9,228 nucleotides of DNA, taken from NCBI GenBank assembly GCA_018663485.1, contig JABJQI010000217.1, positions 1 through 9,228 of the forward strand, given 5' to 3'. The stretch comes from Opitutia bacterium (lineage in GTDB: Bacteria > Verrucomicrobiota > Verrucomicrobiia > Opitutales > Coraliomargaritaceae). Positions 1 to 6,190 of the stretch are shown piece by piece (positions within the stretch are counted from its first letter, which is position 1; each line of letters starts with the position of its first letter). The position numbers and the translations under genes were made by a program. The notes under the pieces were generated by a model. That model was not told where the DNA came from. It saw nothing but the letters and a program-made list of their open reading frames with translations, and ran no database searches.

Positions 1-1
1 A

Positions 2-1591
2 ATGCCGAAAATAGAGTCAGCAGCTATTAATAAACTACCTTTGCCTAAACAAAAAACTATAAAAAACGGGGCCAAAATATTTGTCCTCGACACTAACGTT
101 CTTCTCCATGACCCCCAGTGTCTACACAAGTTTGAGGACAATACAGTTGCCATTCCAGTCGAAGTTCTGGAAGAACTCGATCGCAAGAAATCTGCTCCAG
201 GGGAGTTAGGATTTTCTGCCCGTAAGATTCATCGAGATCTGCGATCGCTATTTGACGAGGAGCTCGCTGTCCCGCCCGAAATGAAGGGGCAGGGTAATTC
301 CGCCCTCAGCTGCGATCTACCAAATGGTGGTCGCTTGATTGTAGTGATCAACGACTATTTTGTATCTGGCGAGAATCAGAGCGAGGGCATGAATCGCCTG
401 CGCGCAACGCTGGTTGATATGGAAAAAATGGACAGCCGTATTTTGGCGTCTTGCTTTTTTCTCAAGGAAGTGTGCACGGAGTGCCGTGTGATCTTAGTGA
501 GTAAAGACGCCAATATGGCGCTCAAGGGCATCGCACTGGGTCTCGAAGTGCAGGACTACATGAACGATAAGGTCAAAACGGCCAATATCGGTGGCGGCAT
601 CAAGACAATTGTAATCGAGGACGTTGAATATGAGCGCTTCATTGACGAACATGGAGTCGATCTGACGCCGGAGCTAACCAGCCATCTGTATATCAATGAA
701 TATATTTATCTGAGTAACGGTGATTTTCGCGAACCCGCGCGCTACCGTGGGGACGGTCAAATCGACGGGTTGATTCTAGGCAGTGGAGTGGGGATTAAGA
801 TTCCAAAAGGTATCCGCATCAATCCGCTCAACGAGGAGCAGCGTATGTTGATGGATGCTTTACTTGACGAAGACATTAAGCTGGTCACCTGCATGGGCAA
901 GGCTGGCACGGGTAAGACTTTAGTTTCGATTGCAATGGCTCTGTATCAGGCAATTGGCGAAGATAACCTGTATGAGCGTGTCTTTATTACCCGTCCTTTG
1001 GTGCATATCGGTAAAGACACCGGTGCGTTGCCTGGTACCTTGGAAGAAAAAATGGCGCCATATATTGCGCCATTTTATGATAATTTAGAAGTGCTTTTTA
1101 GTAATCGGAAAGTGATTAAACGTCCGGCAGCAGATCCAGATCAAGCCAAGTTAGAGCGTATTACTTCGAATCGTAAGCGTAAGAAAGCGATGACGAAAAT
1201 GGCGAAGCAATCCGTGCATGCGGAAAAGGAAGAAGATGATTCCAAGCAACCGCGCAAGCCGTATCAATTTCTGTTCGATTATGGCATGGTCGAAGTGGAG
1301 GCGATGACCTACATCCGTGGTCGTTCGCTTGCCGATACGATTTTTATCATTGATGAGGCTCAGAATCTCACGCCGCACGAAGCAAAGACCGTGGTGAGTC
1401 GCATGGCTGAGGGGTCAAAAGTGATTTTACTCGGCGATCCGTATCAGGTGGATAACATGTTTCTCGATGCCATGTCGAATGGACTGGTGCACACTGCGCA
1501 GCGCCTGAAGGGCACGGAAATTACCGCCCACTTGGAGTTGACCACAGGCGTGCGCTCGGAGCTAGCCGATCTTGCTGCGGATCTGTTGTAG
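2..1591 (+). CDS. PhoH2-type protein: PIN ribonuclease domain fused to PhoH-like ATPase
   Basis: A 529-residue cytoplasmic protein. An N-terminal PIN domain (about residues 26-190) shows the acidic cluster expected of a metal-dependent RNase: D30 in VLDTNVLL, E57/E58 and D60 in VLEELD, D144 in MDSRIL and D169 in SKDANMALKG. A C-terminal PhoH-like P-loop ATPase (about 270-529) has Walker A GKAGTGKT at 299-306, RGRS near 439-442, Walker B with D451-E452 in IIDEAQNLTPHE, and GDPYQ at 478-482. Known PhoH2 proteins (Bacillus YlaK type) couple ATP-driven RNA unwinding to RNA cleavage; that activity here is inferred from the domains. A charged, lysine-rich stretch at about 370-420 sits inside the ATPase domain and is longer than I expect for the family. 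The ATG is at base 2, so no upstream signal can be read. It fits because the PIN fold begins about 25 residues later, though an earlier start outside the window cannot be excluded. The gene converges on the MEKHLA gene, 26 bp away. Confidence 0.93.
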   Translation: MPKIESAAINKLPLPKQKTIKNGAKIFVLDTNVLLHDPQCLHKFEDNTVAIPVEVLEELDRKKSAPGELGFSARKIHRDLRSLFDEELAVPPEMKGQGNSALSCDLPNGGRLIVVINDYFVSGENQSEGMNRLRATLVDMEKMDSRILASCFFLKEVCTECRVILVSKDANMALKGIALGLEVQDYMNDKVKTANIGGGIKTIVIEDVEYERFIDEHGVDLTPELTSHLYINEYIYLSNGDFREPARYRGDGQIDGLILGSGVGIKIPKGIRINPLNEEQRMLMDALLDEDIKLVTCMGKAGTGKTLVSIAMALYQAIGEDNLYERVFITRPLVHIGKDTGALPGTLEEKMAPYIAPFYDNLEVLFSNRKVIKRPAADPDQAKLERITSNRKRKKAMTKMAKQSVHAEKEEDDSKQPRKPYQFLFDYGMVEVEAMTYIRGRSLADTIFIIDEAQNLTPHEAKTVVSRMAEGSKVILLGDPYQVDNMFLDAMSNGLVHTAQRLKGTEITAHLELTTGVRSELADLAADLL

Positions 1592-1617
1592 CGACCCAGC
1601 ATTGAAAGGCGAGTTAA

Positions 1618-2076
1618 TTAGTGTGACTCGCTCTGGAGCCATTGCCAATCGGAGAACATTGCCGCTTGGCCGATATGTTTGCCACTTGAGTCACAAAGCG
1701 ACCAGATGCGAGCTGAATCGATATAAAAACGCCGGCCGCTGGCACTGATTCGTATGCCACGGTAGTCTGCAGAATAACCTTTGGTAGTGACTTCATTGAG
1801 TAACTTTTGGCGTTCGTCGCGGTGCATCGGTTCTGCGGAGAACCGCGAGGGCAGAGCAGTCAGTGTGGCCCAATCCATTTCGAAGAGTGTCTGTGCGGCG
1901 TTGTTACCGTAGTTAAATATGGGGTCTGACTGTGCGTCGTGCGAGAGCACCACAAAGGCTGCTTCCATTAATCGATCTGCCTGATGATTTCCCATTTTGA
2001 TCAGCTCGGCTCCAAAGCAACGATAATAGTTTTTGAGTAGTAACTCGGTATGAGACCGGAGATCCATAGCTGCCAT
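1618..2076 (-). CDS. Stand-alone MEKHLA-domain protein (PAS-like fold)
   Basis: A 152-residue soluble protein that is almost entirely one MEKHLA domain. The hallmark blocks are visible in order: VLSHDAQSDPIFNYGN at 43-58, LFEMDWATLTALPSR at 64-78 followed by SAEPM, DYRGIRISASGRRF at 104-117, and GQAAMFSDW at 136-144. The domain is known from the C-terminus of plant HD-ZIP III regulators and from short bacterial proteins. It is related to PAS sensor domains, so a ligand- or redox-sensing role is possible, but no output domain or enzyme motif is present. The ATG at 2076 is the first in frame; M4 (ATG at 2067) is an equally credible start because the family consensus begins near it. There is no Shine-Dalgarno motif (the upstream sense sequence ends CCAACCCCA). 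It lies 39 bp downstream of the exported-protein gene on the same strand and may end an ABC-F-led transcript. Biological function is unknown. Confidence 0.88.
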   Translation of the reverse strand: MAAMDLRSHTELLLKNYYRCFGAELIKMGNHQADRLMEAAFVVLSHDAQSDPIFNYGNNAAQTLFEMDWATLTALPSRFSAEPMHRDERQKLLNEVTTKGYSADYRGIRISASGRRFYIDSARIWSLCDSSGKHIGQAAMFSDWQWLQSESH

Positions 2077-2115
2077 TGGGGTTGGTCGTGAGCCGCGTCA
2101 ATTGAACGTCGGGTC

Positions 2116-2637
2116 TTATTCCACCGGCAACAGGTGGGACTGAATCTTTTGCAACAGCGACTTCTGACCGCTGGTCAAAGAGGCGGCGTCCTTCAATTGA
2201 CCGAGGTATCGGCTAGCCCGCTTGCTGTCGTTGTTTTGCAGCGCGGTGCTGGCTTTGCGGGTCAGAGCGGACAAATCAGGTTTTTTAAAGTCAAAATTGC
2301 GTTTCAGTATTATTGCGGAAAGTCGGTTTTTGACATCGTTCCAAGTTTGCACTTGAGAAGGCTTGAGAGCTGCGGATTTGATCTGATTGTAATAATCAAA
2401 TGCGCCCAAGTAGTTCTCTGTATTGAAGCTCTTAAGTAAGCCTTTGGCTGCACTCGTCGCTTGTTCATTGCCATTGAAAGATCTGAGCAGGTCGTTGCCC
2501 ATCGATAACAGCTCGCTGCCGCCACTGATAGCCTCGGTGGCTTTATTGGTATATTTACTGAGGTCTAGTGCGTTGGCTACTGGTATGGTGAGCGCGCAGA
2601 TTACGACGGTCGAAAGGATGTGATAGATCTGTTTCAT
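2116..2637 (-). CDS. Exported helical protein of unknown family with an internal repeat
   Basis: A 173-residue protein that I do not recognise. Residues 1-23 form a typical Sec signal peptide: K2, a hydrophobic core (ILSTVVICALTIPV) and an A21-N22-A23 cleavage site, so the mature chain is probably periplasmic. There is no lipobox and no second membrane segment. The mature part is rich in Ala, Leu, Lys, Ser and Asn and should be almost all helix. Residues 82-106 and 144-169 align to a common pattern, Y-x-x-Q-[IL]-K-x-A-A-x-L followed by Q-x-x-[WL]-x-x-[VI]-x-x-x-L, which suggests a duplicated TPR-like helical hairpin. No catalytic or metal-binding motif is apparent. The ATG at 2637 puts the signal peptide at the N-terminus; no Shine-Dalgarno motif precedes it (ACATTTAA just upstream). 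It begins 17 bp after the ABC-F stop on the same strand, so co-transcription is likely. A TPR-like scaffold role is a guess. Confidence 0.82.
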   Translation of the reverse strand: MKQIYHILSTVVICALTIPVANALDLSKYTNKATEAISGGSELLSMGNDLLRSFNGNEQATSAAKGLLKSFNTENYLGAFDYYNQIKSAALKPSQVQTWNDVKNRLSAIILKRNFDFKKPDLSALTRKASTALQNNDSKRASRYLGQLKDAASLTSGQKSLLQKIQSHLLPVE

Positions 2638-2654
2638 TTAAATGTCAGTTACGT

Positions 2655-4283
2655 TTACTTATCTAATTTTTCGGCGGCCTCTTGTTCGATACGTTCGATG
2701 TATTCGGAGACGTTACAAGTGAGCATACGTGTGCTGCCGGGAGAAACTTCAAGTACCTTATTGACCACGCCATCGAGGAAGGAACGGTCATGACTGACGA
2801 GGATCACGGTGCCTTCAAAAAGGTTGATCGCTTCCTGCAACACTTCTTTGGATTTGATATCAAGGTGATTGGTCGGTTCGTCCAAAATCATGCAATTCGC
2901 AGGGTGCATGAGCATCTTGGCCAGGGCGACGCGATTCTTTTCACCACCAGAGAGGACAGAGGTTTTCTTGAGCGCTTCGTCGCCGCTGAAGAGGAGCGCT
3001 CCCAGTGCACCGCGTGGATTTGCGTCGTCGTTGCCGATCGCGGCCGTTTCGACTTCTTCGAGCACGGTGTTGGCTGGGTTGAGCTCTTCGGCTTGTGACT
3101 GTGCAAAGTAGCCGAGCACGGTGTTGATGCCCTTATCAACGGTGCCGCCTTGGAATACTTCGATGCCTGCCATGATACGGGCGAGAGTAGACTTACCTGC
3201 GCCGTTGACTCCGACAACTGCAATGCGATCGCCCTTGTCGATGCGCAGGTCGAGACCGTCAAAAATAACATTATCGCCGTAGGCTTTTTCCAGACCGGTG
3301 ATAGTGATCACCTTGGCGCTGGCAGGGGGTGATTTTGGGAAGCGGAAGAACATCTTCTTTTCATCACGTGGGATGGTGATCAGCTCCATCTTGTTGAGCG
3401 ATTTGATACGACTCTGAACCATACTCGCTTTTTTAACGTTGGAGCGGAAACGAGTGATCCAGTCTTTGACTTCTTTGATTTCCTTTTGCTGGTTGGCGTA
3501 AGCTTTACGCAGGACTTCAAGGCGCTTGTCAGTCTCGGTGACGTAGTAGCTGTAGTTGCCCTTGAAGCTGTTGAGGTCACCGAGCTTGAGCTCGAGTGTG
3601 CGGTCGGTGACTTCGTCGAGGAAGGCACGGTCGTGTGAGATCACGATGAGTGCGCCTTGATAGTGCTTGAGGTATTGCTCGACCCAATGCTGAGAGATAA
3701 TGTCCAAGTGATTCGTCGGTTCATCGAGAATGATGAGGCTAGGGTTTTGCAGCAACAGTTTCGCCAGGGCGATTCGCATCTGCCAACCACCCGAGAACTC
3801 GCCGGTATCGCGGTCAAAGTCGGTCGCCTTGAAGCCCATGCCCATGAGAATGCGCTCGACGCGGGACTTCATTTTGTGCGGCTCGTGGTCTTCGAGTTGC
3901 TGCTCCCATTCGCCCATCTGGTCGATCAGGTCGTAGTAGGCATCTTCGGAGGTGTCCATCTCCAGCATTTGTTCTTCGGCTTGATCTATCTTCTTTTGCA
4001 GTTCGAGCACATCGCCAAAGGCGCTCTCGGCTTCCTTAAAAAGAGTGTTTCCAGAGACGGAAATGCCGTCCTGGGGAAGGTAGCCGATACTGACGTAGTC
4101 TGGTTTGTCGATGGAGCCGGATTCGGCCTCAAGTTCACCCATGAACATGCGTAGCAGTGTGGTCTTGCCAGAGCCGTTTGAGCCGACTAAAGCGATGCGA
4201 TCACGGGCGCCGATAACGGTGTTAATTGTATTAAAAAGTGTCTTCTTGCCGAAGTGGTGAGAGATTTGATTGATCGTGATCAT
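2655..4283 (-). CDS. ABC-F family ATPase (ribosome-associated translation factor)
   Basis: A 542-residue protein with two ABC ATPase domains and no membrane segments, the ABC-F layout. Domain 1 has Walker A GSNGSGKT at 34-41, signature FSGGW at 163-167, Walker B LIILDEPT at 183-190 (catalytic E188) and H217. Domain 2 has Walker A GVNGAGKS at 358-365, signature LSGGE at 444-448, Walker B MILDEPT at 465-471 and H498. An acidic helical arm (about 90-140) interrupts domain 1, and a basic linker (about 250-325) joins the halves; in known members this linker reaches the peptidyl-tRNA at the ribosomal E site. The linker is not extended as in strong antibiotic-resistance members, so a housekeeping role in relieving stalled translation is more likely. 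I chose the ATG at 4283 because MITINQISHHFGKK is the normal family N-terminus. A longer frame to 4379 would only translate the repetitive leader. The exact subfamily (Uup, YheS or YbiT type) is not assigned. Confidence 0.94.
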   Translation of the reverse strand: MITINQISHHFGKKTLFNTINTVIGARDRIALVGSNGSGKTTLLRMFMGELEAESGSIDKPDYVSIGYLPQDGISVSGNTLFKEAESAFGDVLELQKKIDQAEEQMLEMDTSEDAYYDLIDQMGEWEQQLEDHEPHKMKSRVERILMGMGFKATDFDRDTGEFSGGWQMRIALAKLLLQNPSLIILDEPTNHLDIISQHWVEQYLKHYQGALIVISHDRAFLDEVTDRTLELKLGDLNSFKGNYSYYVTETDKRLEVLRKAYANQQKEIKEVKDWITRFRSNVKKASMVQSRIKSLNKMELITIPRDEKKMFFRFPKSPPASAKVITITGLEKAYGDNVIFDGLDLRIDKGDRIAVVGVNGAGKSTLARIMAGIEVFQGGTVDKGINTVLGYFAQSQAEELNPANTVLEEVETAAIGNDDANPRGALGALLFSGDEALKKTSVLSGGEKNRVALAKMLMHPANCMILDEPTNHLDIKSKEVLQEAINLFEGTVILVSHDRSFLDGVVNKVLEVSPGSTRMLTCNVSEYIERIEQEAAEKLDK

Positions 4284-4330
4284 TTTTGGAAAGTGGGAAG
4301 GTGTGCGAAAGTATGAAGGTGGCAAAGTGA
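4284..4330 (-). repeat. Degenerate pyrimidine-rich tandem repeat in the ABC-F leader
   Basis: On the sense strand this leader reads as five 8-9 base units of the form CACTTTGC, CACCTTCA, TACTTTCG, CACACCTTC, CCACTTTCC, running almost directly into AAAAATG. A very similar array precedes rph at 6147-6177. There is no Shine-Dalgarno motif. It may be a dispersed simple repeat or a C/U-rich leader used in translation initiation; the sequence alone does not decide. Confidence 0.55.
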
Positions 4331-4423
4331 CAAGATACTGAAAGGCGGAGGATGTAAGCAGGTCGTCTCTGGATGGCAAAGAAAAAGGAGTGTGGCAGTT
4401 CTAGGGAATTGATGCCTTTCTCG

Positions 4424-4512
4424 CGGGAGGGATGACCTCCGTGTCGTCCGCGCTGGGATAACTAGGGCGCGTGCCAATCTGAATCGGTCCACGCGAAGGT
4501 GGCACCCTCCCG
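4424..4512. repeat. GC-rich element bounded by 8-bp inverted repeats with nested hairpins
   Basis: This non-coding element starts with CGGGAGGG (4424-4431) and ends with its exact reverse complement CCCTCCCG (4505-4512). Inside are GGATGAC (4430-4436) facing GTCGTCC (4443-4449) with a 6-base loop, CGCGTG (4468-4473) facing CACGCG (4490-4495), and GTGCCA (4471-4476) facing TGGCAC (4500-4505). The last two pairs overlap and cannot form fully together. It sits between the EF-hand terminator and the ABC-F leader, so it may be part of the ABC-F 5' region or a dispersed palindromic repeat. No second copy is seen in this window. Confidence 0.6.
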
Positions 4513-4532
4513 TTGTCATTGCCGTCCAGCCA

Positions 4533-4566
4533 CAAAAAAGCCCGAGGCGCTTAAAGCGCTCGGGCT
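4533..4566 (-). terminator. Intrinsic terminator of the EF-hand gene
   Basis: On the minus strand a strong stem pairs AGCCCGA with TCGGGCT and GCGC with GCGC around a short TTTAA loop, with one bulged base. It is followed directly by a run of six T residues (plus-strand A run 4534-4539). It lies about 35 bp after the EF-hand stop codon, so the ABC-F gene beyond it should have its own promoter, in about 4284-4530. Confidence 0.88.
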
Positions 4567-4600
4567 GAGTGAAGTATGGTATGATTGGCTTAGAACCTCT

Positions 4601-4960
4601 TTATGCACCGTCTGTATCGCAATTGGAGCATTGGCTGCCCCCTTTGCCCCCTTTGCCGCGTTTTTTATGTGCGGCTTTGAGCTCGTCTTTGGTCAGTTGC
4701 CCGTCGTCGTTGGAATCGATCTTGTTAAAGTGCTCGACGAGTCGTTTCGCACCAGCGCTTTCGACTTCTTCGATCGAAAGCTGCTCGTCGCCGTTTAAGT
4801 CAGTGTTGGCGAAGCGCTCGCCGCGTTCTGCATGGTTCGGTCGGTCTTTGCGTTGGCTATCTTGGTCGCCGCCACCAGCGATGGATCTGTCTTCGGCTTG
4901 AGCGAGTGCAGAAATGAGGCAAGTCACGAGTGCTGCGAGGAGGAGGCTTTTTAATTTCAT
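4601..4960 (-). CDS. Secreted protein with two EF-hand calcium-binding loops
   Basis: A 119-residue protein with a Sec signal peptide (residues 1-22: two N-terminal Lys, hydrophobic LLLAALVTCLISALA, then AQA cleavage site). The mature chain has two canonical 12-residue EF-hand loops. Loop 1 is D54-x-N56-x-D58-x-Q60-x-S62-x-x-E65, and loop 2 is D82-x-N84-x-D86-x-Q88-x-T90-x-x-E93. All calcium ligands including the bidentate Glu are kept, so both should bind calcium outside the cytoplasm. The tail is basic and Gly-rich (KKRGKGGKGG) and then carries a C-x-x-C pair (C111, C114), unusual after an EF-hand pair. I chose the ATG at 4960 because it places the signal peptide at the N-terminus; the frame runs open to 5014. 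No Shine-Dalgarno motif precedes it. It is probably a single-gene transcript: an intrinsic terminator follows, and a palindrome (5021-5044) lies about 60 bp upstream. The partner or role is not evident. Confidence 0.85.
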   Translation of the reverse strand: MKLKSLLLAALVTCLISALAQAEDRSIAGGGDQDSQRKDRPNHAERGERFANTDLNGDEQLSIEEVESAGAKRLVEHFNKIDSNDDGQLTKDELKAAHKKRGKGGKGGSQCSNCDTDGA

Positions 4961-5020
4961 AATGTATTTAATTTGTGGTTTCGCAGCGCTTGGTTGGCTG
5001 CTTGACGTATACATCGTGAG

Positions 5021-5044
5021 TATCGCTGAAAAGTTTCAGCGATA
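5021..5044. repeat. Perfect 11-bp palindrome upstream of the EF-hand gene
   Basis: TATCGCTGAAA is followed after two bases by its exact reverse complement TTTCAGCGATA. No T-run follows on either strand, so it is not an intrinsic terminator. The symmetry and its position about 60 bp before the EF-hand ATG fit a dimeric regulator's operator. It could also form an RNA hairpin with a 4-base loop. Confidence 0.6.
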
Positions 5045-5110
5045 GAGTAGAAGTGGGATACTGCCGCTTCTAATTGTTCGGGTAAATGGGTGGAAGCCAC
5101 TTCTACTTTA
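5043..5110 (+). repeat. Long inverted repeat with a competing inner hairpin
   Basis: TAGAGTAGAAGTGG (5043-5056) pairs with CCACTTCTACTTTA (5097-5110) over 14 positions: 13 Watson-Crick pairs and one G-T pair (5045-5108). The right half of the left arm, AGAAGTGG (5049-5056), can instead pair with CCGCTTCT (5064-5071) around a 7-base loop, again with one T-G pair. Both wobble pairs are allowed only in RNA read from the plus strand; in minus-strand RNA they become A-C mismatches. The two folds exclude each other, and the left arm also shares two bases with the palindrome 5021-5044. Confidence 0.55.
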
Positions 5111-5113
5111 AGC

Positions 5114-5195
5114 CAAATTCGGCAGTTCATTAAAGCTCAGTTTCTTAAACCGTTAATTGACGTAAATCCTATCAACTGCCAAAATAGCGAATTTG
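5114..5195. repeat. Split inverted repeat in the AT-rich island
   Basis: CAAATTC (5114-5120) followed by GGCAGTT (5121-5127) faces AACTGCC (5174-5180) and, after an 8-base insertion, GAATTTG (5189-5195). The result is two 7-bp perfect helices separated by a one-sided bulge, closing a loop of 46 bases. This looks like a structured RNA or a decayed palindrome; no family is recognised. Confidence 0.45.
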
Positions 5196-5378
5196 TAGGA
5201 GCAGGTAACCATTTTAAGAAGCTAATCAAGCGATTAAACAGCAAGTGTTTATGGTATCTCATTAACGTTTATTAATGGTTCAACTTATTTTTTTAGATTT
5301 AAGCTGAGATATTGCTGATAGAAGCGCCGAGCTAACGCAGGCCCGCGCAAGCACGGACGCCACATTTGGCCTGTGCGA

Positions 5379-6140
5379 TTACGCCTCCAATCCTTCTGCG
5401 ATCGCTGCATTTTGCAGTGCGTTGATTTCGGTGATGCCCTTGGCCCCGAGGTCGAGGAGGGTGTTGAGCTCTTCGCGTGTGAAGGTGGCTTCTTCGCCGG
5501 AGCTTTGCACTTCGACGAATTTACCGGTGCCTGTCATTACGATGTTGGCATCGACGGTGGCGTCTTTGTCTTCGGGGTAATTGAGGTCGAGCACGGGTGT
5601 ATCTTGATACACGCCAACGGAGACCGCGGCCACGGATTCGTTAAACGGATTTTCGATCAGCTCACCTTTTGCAATGAGTTTTTGAATGGCAATTTGAGCG
5701 GCGACATAAGCTCCAGTGATCGATGCGGTGCGAGTGCCGCCGTCGGCTTGCAGTACATCGCAATCGATCCAAATCGTCTTACCTGTGAGTTTTTTGAGGT
5801 CGAATACGGCGCGCAGTGAGCGGCCAATGAGGCGCTGGATCTCGATGGTTCGACCGTCGGCCTTGCCGGCGCTGATATCGCGTCGCTTGCGATCGAGTGT
5901 GCTGTAGGGCAGCATCGAATACTCGGCAGTCATCCAGCCACCTTCGACCTTTTGAGCGCGCATCCAGCCTGGCACGCGGTTGTCGATCGATGCGGCGCAG
6001 ATCACGCGGGTGTCGCCAAAGCTTACGAGCACGGAGCCGAGCGCATGTGGGGCGATGCCCGTCTCGAATGTAATCGTGCGAAGTTCGTCGATTGCGCGGT
6101 TATCAGGACGGGCGAAAGGTGTGTTGGTTTGGTTGGACAT
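5379..6140 (-). CDS. rph: Ribonuclease PH (tRNA 3'-end processing phosphorolytic exonuclease)
   Basis: A 253-residue cytoplasmic enzyme that trims 3' ends of tRNA precursors by phosphorolysis, releasing nucleoside diphosphates; members form hexameric rings. The core is highly conserved: HALGSVLVSFGDTRV at 32-46, VEGGWMTAEYSMLP at 65-78, GRTIEIQRLIGRSLRA at 96-111, DCDVLQADGGTRTASITGA at 126-144 with phosphate-binding T136-R137, and DLNYPEDKD at 185-193 with the catalytic acids D185 and D191 (spacing as in the E. coli enzyme). VMTGTGKFVEVQSSGEEATF follows at 201-220. The N-terminus is several residues longer than usual but begins naturally before RPDNRAIDELR, and the C-terminus is full. The ATG at 6140 has AAAA in front and a CTTTCC-rich leader instead of a Shine-Dalgarno motif. 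The AI-2E gene lies 115 bp upstream on the same strand; no rdgB neighbour is seen downstream. Confidence 0.97.
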   Translation of the reverse strand: MSNQTNTPFARPDNRAIDELRTITFETGIAPHALGSVLVSFGDTRVICAASIDNRVPGWMRAQKVEGGWMTAEYSMLPYSTLDRKRRDISAGKADGRTIEIQRLIGRSLRAVFDLKKLTGKTIWIDCDVLQADGGTRTASITGAYVAAQIAIQKLIAKGELIENPFNESVAAVSVGVYQDTPVLDLNYPEDKDATVDANIVMTGTGKFVEVQSSGEEATFTREELNTLLDLGAKGITEINALQNAAIAEGLEA

Positions 6141-6146
6141 TTTTAA

Positions 6147-6177
6147 GAAGTTGGAAAGTGGAAAGGTTGGAAAGTGA
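6147..6177 (-). repeat. CTTTCC-rich tandem repeat in the rph leader
   Basis: Read on the sense strand, the bases before rph run CTCACTTTC, CAACCTTTC, CACTTTC, CAACTTC and then TTAAAAATG. The units match those of the ABC-F leader (4284-4330) in sequence, strand and distance to an AAAAATG start. The tract is nearly pure C/T/A with no purine-rich ribosome site. Confidence 0.55.
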
Positions 6178-6190
6178 GAATTGGACGGTC

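Larger units (their letters stand above)
4961..5378. other. Gene-free interval with inverted repeats and an AT-rich island
   Basis: No convincing gene lies between the EF-hand start and the rph stop. From 4961 to about 5020 is the EF-hand leader. From 5021 to 5110 are overlapping strong inverted repeats. From 5101 to 5320 base composition falls to 71 G+C in 220 bases (about 32% by hand count), well below the flanking genes. This island contains a split inverted repeat (5114-5195), a small hairpin (CATTAA 5260-5265 facing TTAATG 5272-5277) and a run of seven T (5288-5294). The last 60 bases have weak stems such as CAGGCC facing GGCCTG but no clear rph terminator. Confidence 0.6.

Noticed and set aside
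1592..1617. Bidirectional terminator between the PhoH2 and MEKHLA genes
   Set aside because: Only a 5-bp stem (CGAGT facing ACTCG, extending into the MEKHLA gene) with a long loop and no T-run; too weak to call.
3657..4154. Long plus-strand open frame opposite the ABC-F gene
   Set aside because: It is the complement of a strongly conserved coding region and shows no family features of its own.
4284..4379. Extended N-terminus of the ABC-F protein (32 extra residues)
   Set aside because: It would translate the repetitive leader; the normal family N-terminus starts at the ATG at 4283.
4961..5014. Extended N-terminus of the EF-hand protein
   Set aside because: It would bury the signal peptide; the ATG at 4960 starts it correctly.
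5090..5275. GTG-initiated 61-codon open frame on the plus strand
   Set aside because: No family resemblance, no upstream signal, location in a low-G+C structured spacer, and dependence on a GTG start; kept only as part of the AT-rich island finding.
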